Assembly (NCBI GenBank): GCA_032717465.1
Contig: CM064670.1
Location: 16,857,109 to 16,921,108 of the forward strand
Source: Coenobita brevimanus
Taxonomy: Eukaryota; Arthropoda; Malacostraca; Decapoda; Coenobitidae
Direction of reading: 5' to 3'
Length of the DNA: 64,000 nucleotides
Below the pieces are notes generated by a model. That model was given only the letters and a program-made list of their open reading frames with translations. It did no database searches and was not told where the DNA came from. Shown here in pieces: positions 33,400 to 45,075 of the stretch (position 1 is its first letter; each line of letters starts with the position of its first letter). The position numbers and the translations under genes were made by a program.

Positions 33400-36300
33400 G
33401 GCAGTGGCTAGTAACACCTCCATTCTTGAAGAAAGAAATTTACAAGGGGAAAGTTCTGTACATCTCACAAGGTTACATCGTAGAAAACCAGTCTGCTAAA
33501 ACATTCCTTTCCTCCTTGACATATTGGACATCCAGGACGTACTCTTGGAGGAATAGAGCCTGGCTTGATAATCTCTGATTCTTCTCTCAAAATTTTTGCC
33601 AAGAATTAAAGTAGGTGGTGGTGTGTTTACACATTATCAGGAGTTGAGCCTGAACCAACTTACATTGAGATATTATTTTACAGGCAAGTATGAGCGGTAG
33701 GGGTTCCTTTTCAGCGGTGGAGAAATTCTTCTGAGCAACATGTAACTATCTGCTAAGGTAACAAACTGATAGTTCAACACCATAATCATTATCTTGTAAC
33801 AGAACTGCACCGACACCGACACAACTAGCTTCAGCAGCTCATTTAAAGAGCTTACAGTTTTGGGGGGCTTGGAGCACAGGCTAAGTAGACAGAATAACCC
33901 TAACTTTTCAAAATGCCTCGTCATATTTTTCCGTCCACTTATATTTCACTTTAACAAGTCTATGAGGGGAGCTATAACACCAGAGAAATTTAAGACAGAC
34001 CTCCGACAGCAACCCACCAGACCCAGGAATGTCTGCAATTCCCATTTGTTTTACGGTTGTCTGAAGCTACAGTAACAAGGACCTCAGCTTTGGCATTAGG
34101 CGGACATGCTTTGCCCAGTCCTACCATGTAGCTCAAGTACTGAACCTGGGTCTTTACAAAGTCACGCTTAAGTTGGCGATTACTAAGTAAGCAGATGACA
34201 GTTCTCAGCAGTAAGGCATCTAGCAGGATTAAGAGTTATTGAATATAATGAAATCACCAATATATGTGACACATCCCTTGATGCCACTAGTAACTTTGTT
34301 CATTAGCCTCTGGAACGTGGCTGGAGCATTGTTCATATCGTATGGCATTACTTTGCATTTGTAAGCATGACAGCCAGTCACAAAACAGGAATTTTCTTGG
34401 ATCCTTTTTGTAAGTGGGACTTGCCAATATCCTTTCAGTTAATCAGTTTTGGTAATGAACTCTGATTCGCCTGTATTGTCAATGCAGTTATCAATGCAGT
34501 CATCTACTCTTGGAATTGGGTAGGCGTCAGTCTTAGTGAGGGAATTGACCTTTTGGTGGTAATGCATAAACGATAGGACTCTCCGGATTTGGAACTAAGG
34601 TGACTGGGGAACACCACTCGCTCTGGTGTGGCTCAGTCAACCTCTGTTACAACATGGAGGTCAGCGTCTGCTGGAGAATGGACTGCTTTTGCGGACTCAC
34701 ACGGTAGGGGGGCTGGTTCACCGGAAAGAGGTCGCCAACATCATCGTGGTGTGTTGCATCCGTCAGCCCAGGGGTGTTTTGGAAAACATTAGGATACTTC
34801 CCTAGAAGGGCAACCAGGTCGGCATGTCGTTCAGCTCTTAAGTGAGAGAGTTCATCAGTTAACTCCGTCCGTGCCTCCTGGTTTTCTCTCCAATTGGCAG
34901 TCTAGTCCGCCGTCAAGGGGCAGCCTGCCTCATTCACTGTCCCGAAGGCTGACACCACACCTGCAGCACAAGGGGGTCCCGCCTTCTCTTGCTCGAAGTA
35001 CTCCTTCATCATGTTGACATGGCACAACTTTCATGCCTTCCTCTGGTCTGGGATCTGAATAACGTAGTTAACATTACCAATCCACATCTCTACTGTGTAA
35101 GGGCCTAAGAAACATGCCTTTAATGCCTGTCCACGAACAGGGAGCAGTGTCTCCTGGGTGAAACACCCCTAACCTGCTTGCTTTAATCATACCGGTACTA
35201 ACTCTGACTTCATTTGAGAGGACTCCAATTTACCTTTGCCACTTCTAAACTCTTTGCTAGTCTTTCTTTGAAATCTGAGATACGGGGAAACATATTAACG
35301 TGACCGTCATCATTGATCCATTGTTCCTTAAGCAGCTTTGATGGACCTCTCACTTTGTAACCAAAAATCAGCACAAATGGGGAGTAGCCTAAGGACTCAT
35401 TTGGTGTCTCTCTGGGTGTAAACAACAGGAAGGGAAGACCTTTGTCCCAATCCTTTTCATGAATAATACAATACTTCTTCAACATTTGTTTGAGGGTGAT
35501 GATATCTCTTCAGTGCTCCCTGACTCTGGAGATGGTAGGCTGAGGAGGAAGATCCCTAACACTTTGAGAGTTTGTCTGAATAATTTTGATATGAAACTGC
35601 TGCCCCGATTTGATTTACTCCTATTTTTAGAAGACCATACGTCGAGAAAAAAAAATAATCATCTCCCTTACCACTTCTTTAGCTGAAGTGTTTCTCAAGG
35701 GTTGGCCGCAGGATACGTAGTGACCATGTCCATTATAGCCAGAATATACTGGTGGCCTGATGAGATCTTTGGCAGAGGTCCACAGTATCAGCAAGAACTC
35801 TAGTGAATGAGGCATCAAAGCCAGGAAGAGTAACCAGTGGCACTACAGGAATAAGCTTGCTACTCTTACCAACCAGCTGGCAGGCGTGGCATGACGTACA
35901 TTACTGGGAAACGTTGGCAAATTCCAGGCCAGTAGAAATGTTGCCAGATGCGAGACTGGGTCTTCCTCACAAGTGTCTTGCCAAAGTAGAATCATGAGCA
36001 GTTGCTATCTGCCTCCATACCTGTGGAACAACCACTTGATGTACGTTTTCCCACTCATAATTATGAGCAGCGTGGGGGTTCTCCACCGACGCTTCAACAA
36101 ACCATTCGCTGTTGGGCAGAAACACTCAGGCAACTCAGCCTCACGTTCATCCTCACCCACTGTAGAGTCAAAGCTGCAATATCTGCATCAGATCTCCGTT
36201 TACTAGGCAGTCTTAAACCTGCACTATTCTGTGGGGGTCCCTCAACCTCAAAGTCAGTCAACTGGGTATCAGGAATAGAAATATCATCTGGTACTTCACT

Positions 36301-36605
36301 ATTATTAGCATTACCACTATCAAGACAGGATTTTGCCGTCATGGCTCCAGTTACATCACAGGCAGGGAGCAGTTAGGGCACTCCACCTCCAATTCTTTGG
36401 TCCTTTGCTCACTTGTGGAACTTTTCGACATACAGGGAACTGCACCCACTTGTCGTCCTGCTAAGTCATTACCTAAAAGAAAAGTGACCGTTTTCACGGG
36501 TAAATGGTTCATGATTGCCCCACGTGCTAAACCTGCAACTAATTGTGACAGGGGCATCACTTCAGTCGTGGGGGACGGACACACAATCAGCACTTCCCTT
36601 TAATA
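33400..36605 (-). mobile_element. Ty3/Gypsy pol block, integrase before RT (Gmr1-like)
   Basis: All domains read on the minus strand, high to low coordinate. Protease end: VTFLLGNDLAG near 36480. Integrase HHCC: AHDSTLARHL near 35990 and CTSCHACQLVGKSSK near 35890. Integrase core: SAYHLQSQGALKRYHH near 35510 and DWDKGLPFLLF near 35450. Integrase C-terminal: LCHVNMMKEYFEQE near 35010. RT: LKGYWQVPLTKR near 34415, NNAPATFQRLMNK near 34320 and YIGD at 34253-34264. RT/RNase H connection: NFSGVIAPLIDLLK near 33980, and an RNase H end near 33450. This PR-IN-RT-RH order is that described for Gmr1-like Gypsy elements. Stops and frameshifts are frequent, and the first Asp of the catalytic YxDD is Gly. 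LTRs were not found. The 5' end is cut by an RTE relic at 36605. Confidence 0.78.
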
Positions 36606-36609
36606 AAGC

Positions 36610-38517
36610 ACATTCATCAGACTCAGCTATTTGAACGCAGTCATATTCACCAATTCCTCATTATCCAACCTCACATTGCATTCTGCGAATTCATTTCTCT
36701 CAAAGACCATAACGTTGCTCTTGCTTACATTTACCTTTAGAGTCTGTTTCTTACATACACTCCCAGACTCATTTTCCAAGGTTTGCAGGTCCCATTCATC
36801 TTCAGTTAACAGTGCAATAAAGCCAGTTTCCATCCATAACCTTTTTCATTAGGAACACTCTAACATCCATTGCTCTACCTTTTATGTCTTTTATAACTCC
36901 ATCAACGTATAGATTTGACCAGGGAAAAATTCTTCATCCCTGTTGCAATCCAACATTCAGATCAGAGAACTAACCTAGCTCACTCTAACATGCAGTGCAG
37001 TCCTAGCATCCTTGTATAAACTCTCCACAGAAGTCAGTAACTTTTCATCTGCTACATATATTTTTGATACCTTCCACATTCCCTATTTGTCTGTTCTTGT
37101 CATATTCTTTCTCCAGATACATCAAGGCAGCATACAACTTCTTTCCCTTCCCTACATGCTTTTCCGTGAAAGATTTTAGAACAAATAGGCTATCTGATCT
37201 ACATTGCCCTTTCCCTTCCGAAAACCCTTTTGTTCTCCAATTAGTTTTTCGGTTATTTCACACACTCTGTCAGGAAGTATCCTATCATATATTTTTCCAA
37301 TTACACCGAGAAGACAAATGCCCCTATGAGTGCCACACACTTCCCTTTACCCTTTTCCTTTGTATAGGGGAACAATTATATCTAACCTCCAATTCCTTGG
37401 GACCCTATCTTCCTCCGAGGACAATCTGCACATCCTTCATAACCATTCTGTCATCATCTCTCCCCTGTATTTCAGCTTTTAGCGTCATACTCCATCAATT
37501 CTGGAGGTGTTCCCCATTTTGACTTCTTCATTACTTCAAATACTTCGCTTCTACTGATCTCCCTACTCACCTTCCGTCTTCATCAAGCAATTCTCTAACC
37601 GCTTTTACTGAAGCTAGTTCTGTTCTCTGTATTCAACAATTCCTTAGAGTGTTCTCCATCTGTTAACATTTTTCTCCCATCTCCACCTAAATTCTGACAT
37701 TTTTGTCTTTCACTTCTCTACTGTTTCGCATGTCATCCTGTTTTTCTAGCATTACCTTCACTTTACACTCAGCTTTCTTTCCAATTCCTCATCCACTTTT
37801 TTCTTACTCCTACAAATCTTTTTACCTTTCTTCTCTTCTTTACATACAACTCTCATTTCCATCTCAAAACATCCTCCATTCCTCTACTTCCCATCGAATC
37901 ACTGTCTTCTCTGCCACAGCTTGTTTCACTGTTTTATTCCAACATGCTCCTCCTGGCACACCTTTATTTTATTTACCCAGTCTCTTCTCCAACTCGCTGT
38001 TTTTCTCCTCTCATCCTCCTGCAGCCATTCTGCTCTCTGTGCAGAACTGCTTCCTCCTTTCTTTCTCGACCTGCGTTCACCGAAAGCTTTTGCACCTCTG
38101 TCTTGGACCTCTATGTAGTGATCATAGTCAACTCCCCCAACACTCTTGTGTCTAGCACAGATCTTCTTACTCGGCCCCCCCCCCCACACACACACACACT
38201 TACTTTTCTAAACATATTCCCACATTCACCCAAAACTTCATCTTTCACTCGAGCCGCGTGGTTCTTTGGTAGGCATACACACAAACAGTCGTCCACGTTT
38301 GAATTCTCACTTTCATTCTTCCCTATACAATCCCAGTGGCGTATATAGGGGGGGGGGCCACGGCCATGGCCCCCCCCCTTTTGTCTCAGTAGGCCTACAT
38401 ATCTGCAGATCTAAATACGTATACAAGTAGTCAATGAATTCAGCCGTAAAAAAGGCTGCTTGATTTCGAATGATCAACTCTCACACGAATATAGTGAGTA
38501 AGGAAGCTCTCTCTCTC

Positions 38518-38584
<67 letters not shown>

Positions 38585-38633
38585 ACTTCATTAATGAGAG
38601 TTTTAGTTTAATTTACTTAATGTTTCATAGACA

Positions 38634-38671
<38 letters not shown>

Positions 38672-39245
38672 AGTCATTAATGCGAGTTTTAGTATAATTT
38701 TATAAATGTTTCATATAAAAATGAAGCACTGCAACTTCCAGAAATGAAAGAATCAACAATTGTTTATATGATCTAGCAGTTTTTTTTTTTTTAATACATA
38801 CTGGGTACTGTGGAATTCCCTAATTAAATATTTTTCAAACAGCTCATTTTTGTTTTAGCCAAGATACATAAGCTTCTTTATATTGTTTTGCCACTGAATA
38901 TCAAATTAGTGCAATATATCTCACATGAGGCCTCAGAATGCCCCTAAAAATGCTTGATTTTCAAAAGAATTCCTAGGGGGACTTACAGCGCCCCCCCAGC
39001 TGTAGAGGCTCGCTTCGCTCGCCCCCCGCCCGTTAAAAAAAATCCTGGATTCACCCCTGTGGCCCCCCCCCCTCCCTTTCTATGAACCTATATACGCCAC
39101 TGTACAATCCGATATATAACTGATCATTACTTCCCTATATTTGTCTTGTAACTCATGCATTTAGCAATAATACACCCTAATTTGCCCTCTCATTCTCATG
39201 TACTCCAGCACATTAATCAATCCATACTCCCCCTACTGTCACACA
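36610..39245 (-). mobile_element. RTE family A relic (minus strand), split by a hAT-type element
   Basis: Outer pieces 36610-38333 and 39103-39245 align to RTE-A on the minus strand. They show LKVNVSKSNVMVFERNEF-like residues near 36700 and linker residues near 37930-38150. The endonuclease side has the CVYA region near 38280, continuing past the insertion at 39110-39240 with the sequence upstream of IVWVR. Both ends of the element and an internal stretch are missing. It lies between the Gypsy pol block and SMYD exon 39447-39932. Confidence 0.72.
38334..39102. mobile_element. Non-autonomous hAT-type DNA element with perfect 8-bp TSD
   Basis: It has a perfect 16-bp terminal inverted repeat: CAGTGGCGTATATAGG at 38334-38349 and CCTATATACGCCACTG at 39087-39102. 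The flanking 8-bp duplication TACAATCC lies at 38326-38333 and 39103-39110. CAG-type ends and an 8-bp TSD are hAT hallmarks. The 769-bp interior has G/C homopolymers at both ends, two (TC)n tracts (38508-38573, 38638-38670) each followed by a related ATTAATGAGAGTTTTAGT-like block, and no transposase. It is inserted in the RTE-A endonuclease region. Confidence 0.92.
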
Positions 39246-39446
39246 GTCACCACTTCACATGGTCTTCCAGTTCACATTTTTAACTAAGCCTTCAAGAACA
39301 TACTTATCATGCAGTTATTTGCAGTTCAGTGTCCATTGCACATTCGGTGTCTGGTGCGTGACTACAGTAAGTCAAAGCAAATATGCATTATCCATTATTA
39401 ATTTTATTTATTTTTCTGCTGTTCATAGTCCTTCGCATATTCACAG

Positions 39447-39932
39447 GTTGTGTTCTGCAGTGTGGAGTGCCAGACAGAAGGGATGGCTGGGTGTCACTGG
39501 CAGGAATGTCCTGTTCTGCCAAACTTGTGCAACGAAGAATTGACAGAAGATTCAATCAGAACATACAAACTAATGATGAAGGTTGGTTATGAAGCTGTGA
39601 AGACCATGGTACCACAGCTCAAGTCCGAAGTAAGAAATCAATCCCCTGGGACACTGGGCTTCAGCAGTGAGGGCATCTATGATGGTACCCACTACAGGTC
39701 TGTGTTTCATTTGGTTACAAACAAAGACAAAGTATCAAGGCCCAACATACTCAAAAGCTGCGTTGAAGCTTTTATCACAACCAAGCTGCTGCAGAAGACC
39801 CAGCGCTACTTCATCAACAGAGATGGGACTTCCTTCACACCGAGCCAAGAGGACCTGCTGATGACTGGCAGCACTGTCCTCCACCATCAGCTCAGTTTGC
39901 CATGCAACTCTCTTCCCGTTTTAGACATACAG
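39447..39932 (+). CDS. SMYD4: SMYD4-like SET/MYND protein, exon with MYND second half
   Basis: A 162-codon exon with a clean acceptor (TTCGCATATTCACAG) and donor CAG|GTGAAA at 39933, both in phase 0. It starts VVFCSVECQTEGMAGCHWQE then C, completing the MYND finger (C-S-x2-C and H-x3-C ligands) begun in the exon at 19504-19625. It continues through the helical SET-I-like stretch (HYRSVFHLVTNKDK, NILKSCVEAFITTKLLQK) to LSLPCNSLPVLDIQ, the segment before the SET core. MYND fingers bind Pro-rich partner peptides. Reading frame fully open, composition unlike the surrounding repeats, no lesions. Confidence 0.85.
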
Positions 39933-40374
39933 GTGAAATTCAACAGCAATGGTTTAAGATGTATTAGAGCCCTAAAATATTTTCCCTAGCATATTATAAA
40001 AAAATATGATTGCTATTAGTCAGGACTGATGATACAGTATATCACTGAAACTTGGAAGGCTTACATTCCCAACAAACCAGCGAATACTAATACAGTAACT
40101 GCAAATACTCCTCACAGACCCAAAGATAATGTACACAGTTGGTAGATAATCGTGCAAAGACCATGTACAGTCAGTACAGTATGCATAATATTTTCATAAT
40201 ATCTGGAATAAGAGGTTAATATTTTACTTTCCCCTACCTTCATAGCAAAAAAAAAAAAAAAAAAATCGAGGTTTGGTTCATGTTGCTAGTAAACAAGGGC
40301 TAATGTAGGTCTACAGTTTTCAGCGAACGTTAAAATGTATAGGACTATTTTAGTCAGCATTTTTTATGCCAGAA
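39933..40374 (+). other. Start of SMYD intron 2, nothing recognised
   Basis: Opens with donor GTGAAA. It holds a poly-A run near 40244-40264 but no element or exon that I recognise. Confidence 0.5.
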
Positions 40375-40790
40375 AGAAGGAACCAAAGGCCAGGAGCCCG
40401 CAAGAGTCTTCCCTCCAAGAAAAAAACAAAAACAAGATAACAGAGAGCAAAATTCAAGATCCGTTCATTTCGAGATACCTGGGCACACTGCGTTTGAAAG
40501 ACTGGAGATCATAGGCAGAGGAAATCGAGACAGAGGGAGACCTGTTGCATACATGAAGGACTGGGAGTAATTGTTGATTCTTCCATTAGAGAGCTGGGCA
40601 GAAAAGGAATGAGACTTTGTTCCTAGATGGGTGTGACACCCACTGTAGTGGTGGAGGGATGCAAGCAGACAGTTCACAGGAGCAGTGGCTGTTGAAGCCA
40701 GCAGTGCGGCAAAGACACTGACACTGAATAGAGTCAGTAAGAGAAGGAGAGTTAATGGTTACTGGTTTGTTAAGCGAACCATTAGCCACT
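40375..40790 (-). mobile_element. Jockey/CR1-type element, 3' terminal fragment (minus strand)
   Basis: The minus strand encodes FNSHCSCELSACIPPPL and downstream DLQSFKRSV..RYLEM. It shares its non-coding 3' end (GGGCTCCTGGCCTTTGGTTC) with the copy at 56830-58670. One frameshift near 40580. It is 5'-truncated. Confidence 0.8.
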
Positions 40791-40884
40791 AATCTGGACT
40801 GAACTTGCTACAAACTTGGTAACAAACCAAATTTCGATTTGATCAAATTGCCAAATCAGATTATACCCAATTCCATGAGTTGGA

Positions 40885-42764
40885 CTCATCACAAGAACTA
40901 ATTCTTAAGGTAGGAGAGAGAGAGAGAGAGAAAGAAATTAAAGAAACATGTCTAAATTTCTAGAATGTTCCTCACATCTTCATATAAAAACCACCAATCA
41001 TATCCTACAGCGCAACACTGTCCCTCCATCATAACTGTGTCCTCCCCTACACACCGTCTAATCCTACCTTTGTACAAGGATTTACATGATAATCTTCCAG
41101 CCTTGCGGGGCGTCACCACTGTCTCTGCCATCATTGTCCCACGGAGTTTGGAGCACTCTGTACCTGAATCGTCTGCAGTCACCCCTTCTAATTGCAGCAT
41201 CCTGAATGTCGGGCAAGGGAAGGTTGACCGCCTCCATGTCCATGGCGAGAAGACCTGGATTGCCAGTGCTGCAATGACTTCGTCACTCTCCTGAGCCCTC
41301 CTCTTGTCTCTGGTGTCCAGCAGATCCTTGGCTTCACTCCAAATGTACCTCCCAGGTCCACGATATTTTCACAGACGATTGTCTTGGATGATTTTCGGCC
41401 TGGTTCTTCTGCAGCTGGGCCTTCCATTCAGTCCCCTTTCAGATGTCCCTGTTGCCTGCACGCCCAACACTCTTCCGTCTTGTTGATCTTTTTTGTTGGT
41501 CTCTCTTCCACTTGTGGCAGTCTTTCTTTTGGTGTTCAGTCTTCTCATAGAAGACGCATGCTTTTTAAAACATATTCATGTCCTTGACTGAGCCCCTACA
41601 TGCCTTGAAGTTTGTGTAGAAGCTTGAGTAGCAGGATCTGAAGTAGGACTCAGATTCAAAGGCAATGACAAGGGCTTCCTTCAGGCTCACTGGTTTGGCC
41701 TGCCTCACATGAACCTTCAGTTGGGGCTGTCAAGGTCTTCAGTGAACTGATCCCCAAAGCAGCACCATCAGGAAGTCAAAATTGGCTCCTGTGTAAGCTT
41801 TATGAACCAAACTGTCTAGATCCTGGGCCAGTTCTTGTAAAGGCTCTCCTCTTATCCGGGTTCGAATCTGGGACTGGGACCTGAAGACCAATCCCTGGTG
41901 TTTTTTTACCCCATTTTAGGCTCGTGGCCAGATGAACTGCACATTGCCAGTCATCCCACCCATTCTCACTGGCAAAGGGCTCAAATTGGGCATGGTGAGC
42001 CTCCCAAGATACTTTGACATCAAAATCCTAAGGCTTTTTCTTCAGTGGCATGTGCATACCGCCTTGGATGACACTATTTTGACTCGGGGACATATTCAGG
42101 GGCCTTAGGATTCCACATCTCATTTTCGCCCTCCATGCACCTGTCACTGGCAATCAAGAGGTGTGTTGTGTGCTGACTTTTAACCAAAAACTGTTCAAGA
42201 CATTTACGGTGTTACTTAATTCTCTCTTTATGCTCCACAATACAGGAAACTTCTTCCTTCACTTATTTTACTTGGTTGCTTATTCTCTCTACCTCGCTGT
42301 ACCCCACTTCTTATTGCTTCTTTTTCCCAGTTGCAACTCTCAGCTCCACACACCACTTCTCACGATCCTTTTGAAACACCTGATTCCAAGCGTGGCTTTT
42401 CTCCTCAGATACCCCTCGTAGCTGGTGAAGCTTCTATCTCCGCCCAGTTAGCTGTTCCTCTAGTATTGTATAGTGTTGTGCTTGGACTCCTTGCTGTTCT
42501 TGATACTTCTTTTGTTCTTCCCGTGCTCTCAACACTGCAGATATAATCTGCCAGAGATATGTCCGCCTTTTTGGCAACATGTCCACGCATTTCCATCTGT
42601 CAAAACGTACCCCACACCTAACACCAATTGTTACACTATAGGGTTTGTGGATACGTTGAGTACGACACGTTGCCATTCCAGAATGTTAATCAAAGGCTTC
42701 TCAACAATTCAGGGTTTTATTCCTTCCAGGAAAAGCTGAGGTACACTGGCAATACACTGTGCTC

Positions 42765-42837
<73 letters not shown>

Positions 42838-43115
42838 ACCTCTGTCCTAAATCACCTACCATTCTCACTCACTGTCCCAGAAGACAGAGAAGTCCTTTTA
42901 AATAACTCTACCACTAGATCAGTACGGAATATTTTAGAACCTAGGAGACAACTCACATTTTCGTGCACAATAATGCAGTTGAATAACATCAATAAAACAG
43001 TAATGACAAGAACTGATTCCTAAGGTAAGAGGAGGAGAAAATCAAACATCAATATTACTAGAATCTTCCTTACATCTCCAGATAAAAATCATTTGCCAAA
43101 TCCTACAGCACAACA
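40885..43115 (-). mobile_element. Ty3/Gypsy-type LTR element with gag only
   Basis: Minus-strand element. The 5' LTR runs 43115 to 42629 (TGTTGTGCTGTAGGA ... GTGTAACA, 487 bp). The primer-site-like TTGGTGTTAGGTGTGGGG follows immediately. A gag-like region spans about 42600-41200, with ending motif GGAGGGACAG as a polypurine tract at 41018-41030. A 3' LTR then starts TGTTGCGCTGTAGGA at 41017. That LTR is recognisable for only ~130 bp, to about 40885. The internal region is just 1.6 kb and lacks RT and integrase. (TGTC)n and (TC)n tracts at 42761-42833 lie inside the 5' LTR. Confidence 0.7.
41200..42600 (-). pseudogene. Gypsy-type gag remnant with broken zinc knuckle
   Basis: From the 5' LTR inward there is a Gln/Glu-rich coiled stretch (REEQKKYQEQQG near 42480), then a capsid-like part with KVSWEAHHAQFEPFASENGW near 41990 and WDDWQCAVHLATSLKW. 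A CCHC zinc knuckle follows at 41437-41475, reading CWACRQQGHLKGD with TGA where the last Cys belongs. Several other stops and frame changes occur. Gag packages element RNA in Gypsy elements; this copy is dead. The association of capsid-like residues with Gypsy gag is from memory of the family. Confidence 0.6.
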
Positions 43116-43489
43116 GTATATTTAATCCCTCTATCTCTTCTTTAGCCACTGTTGGCCTTGCATGCAGCTTTTAGTGTTCTATACAGGTTTGAGCCTTCGT
43201 TGGGTGCTATCGTGAGTGTCAGATGTTGCTACTATTCCTTTGTTTTTGGACTTAACCTTATGGGTGGGGATGAGTCTGATGAGAAATGAAAGCTAACCTG
43301 CAGCAAAATTTGTGTGACATTGCTCCCTCCAGAATCTTTGTGGTACAAGATTTAGAATATCCCTGTGAAGAAGTATGTAGCAGCCCTCTAGAAACATCTC
43401 GTGAGGTATGTTGCGTCCCGTGGGTTAAAGACCATGACTGCCCTAGACACGTGCTGTGGTACTAGGATATTGTTCTTTTAATTCTCTCC

Positions 43490-43990
43490 GACATTGAGAG
43501 TATGTTTTTCACCCTTGTTTGTTTGTTTGTTAGCAGGCTTACTAAAAAACTAAAGGAGAGATTTGGACGAAATTTGGTGGGTAGATAGCCCATGTCCAAT
43601 GGAACAATCGATTAAATTTTGGGACCGATCCAGATCGTATTCCAGATTCTGAATCCGGAAAACTCTTTTTGCGAAACCCTAATCAAGTCTTTCCGACAAG
43701 GAGAGTATGTTTTCAACCCTGTTTGTTAGTTTGTTAGTTGTCTGTTAGCAGGATTACTCAAAAACAAAAAGAGATTTGGACCAGATTTGGTAGGTAGATA
43801 GCCCATGTCCCAGGGAACAATCGATTGGCTTTTGAGACCGATCCGGATCGTATTACAGATTGTGGAGCCGGAAAACACTTCTTGCGAAACCTTAATCAAT
43901 GATGAGATAACCTAACCCATTATGAAGAGTGGTATGGAAATTACGTTGCCCTTGTCGGAGAGATGCGCTCCACTGAGTGCCCCTCTAGTT
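43490..43990 (+). repeat. Two-unit tandem repeat (~190 bp units)
   Basis: Units at about 43496-43690 and 43698-43890 share TAGCAGGNTTACTNAAAAAC, GAGATTTGGACNANATTTGG, TAGATAGCCCATGTCC, GAACAATCGATT and TCCNGATCGTATT blocks. The array ends in GGAGAGATGCGCTCCACTGAGTGCCCC. Same general style as the array at 61.3-61.9 kb. Non-coding. 43116-43489 shows nothing else. Confidence 0.65.
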
Positions 43991-44229
43991 CTAGAAAATG
44001 TTATGTGTGCATTATAACTGTGAATGGCAATAGATATTTTTGAGCTGCACGTGAAAATGAGAGATATGTGCATACAATGGTATGGTTGCTGACTTGCCAA
44101 CTGAAGATCATTATTCATGTGTTGTCTAATACTATGTCTACTAAATTTGATTTATGTATTATGATCCATAACATTAACTAGTATCTTTCTACTTTAAAAT
44201 GAAAATAAAGTGGCAAGAACTGGGACCCC

Positions 44230-45075
44230 GAGCTGTCGATGCAAAGCATCGCCTGGTATGCCTCAGGCAAGAGTTTTGCATGGACTTTCCATACAGTCTC
44301 CAAGACATTGCTGACCTAGTCAGTTCATCGTCCCTTCATACTGTATCAGTGACAAAAGTTTGATCGAAATCCATCAAGGGGTTCAAGAGATATTGCACTC
44401 TTAGAGATAAACTAAGCTGACCCCGTATGACCTTTGACCCTTGACTTTGCTGACCTACTCAGTTCATCATTCCTTCATACTGTATCATTGACAAAAGTTT
44501 GGTCAAAATCCGTTGAGGGGTTCAGGAGATATCGAGCCCACAAGCATAAACTAAGTCAACTCCATATGACCTTGACCTAGCTGACCTAATGGGTTCATCA
44601 TATCCTCATACTGTATCATTGACAAAAATTAAGTAGACATCCGTCGATGGGTTCAGGAGATATCACGCCCTCAATATTGAAACGGGCACACACTCACAAG
44701 GATAAACTAAGTCAGCCCCATATGACCTTGACAATTGACCCTTTGACCTTGCTGACTTAGCTATTTAATTGACCTTTCATACCGTATCACACAAAAAAGT
44801 TTGGTCAAAATCTGGTAAGTGGTGCAGGAGATATCGCATCCACAATGATGAAGTAAGTCGACCCAGTATGACCTTGACCTTTGACTCTTTGACCTAGCTG
44901 ACCTAATTACTTCACCATCTCCTTCTACTGAATCAATGACAAACGTTTGGTGAAAATCCATCAGTGGGTTCAGGAGATATCGCGCTCACAATAGTGCTAT
45001 TGACACACATACGCCCACCCCCACGCACGGACAGATCAATCACTTGATGCCTCCACCATATATGGGCGGAAGCAT
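44230..45075 (+). repeat. Five-unit tandem array (forward orientation)
   Basis: Units begin near 44309, 44447, 44579, 44750 and 44896 (spacing 132-171 bp). Each has GCTGACCTA, TTCATC, TACTGTATCANTGACAAAAG, GGTTCAGGAGATATCG and TATGACCTTGACC. It ends in ACACATACGCCCACC..GACAGATCAATCACTTGATG and a CCTCCACC..GGCGGAAG terminus. 45076-45958 shows no recognised feature. Confidence 0.85.

Noticed and set aside
33393..33578. 61-codon plus frame as a gene
   Set aside because: Antisense to the RNase H end of the Gypsy pol block.
37064..38155. Plus-strand frames of 150 codons or so
   Set aside because: Antisense to the RTE family A relic on the minus strand.
41855..41870. GGTTCGAATCT resembling a tRNA B box
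   Set aside because: Lies inside gag coding sequence with no A box at tRNA spacing.
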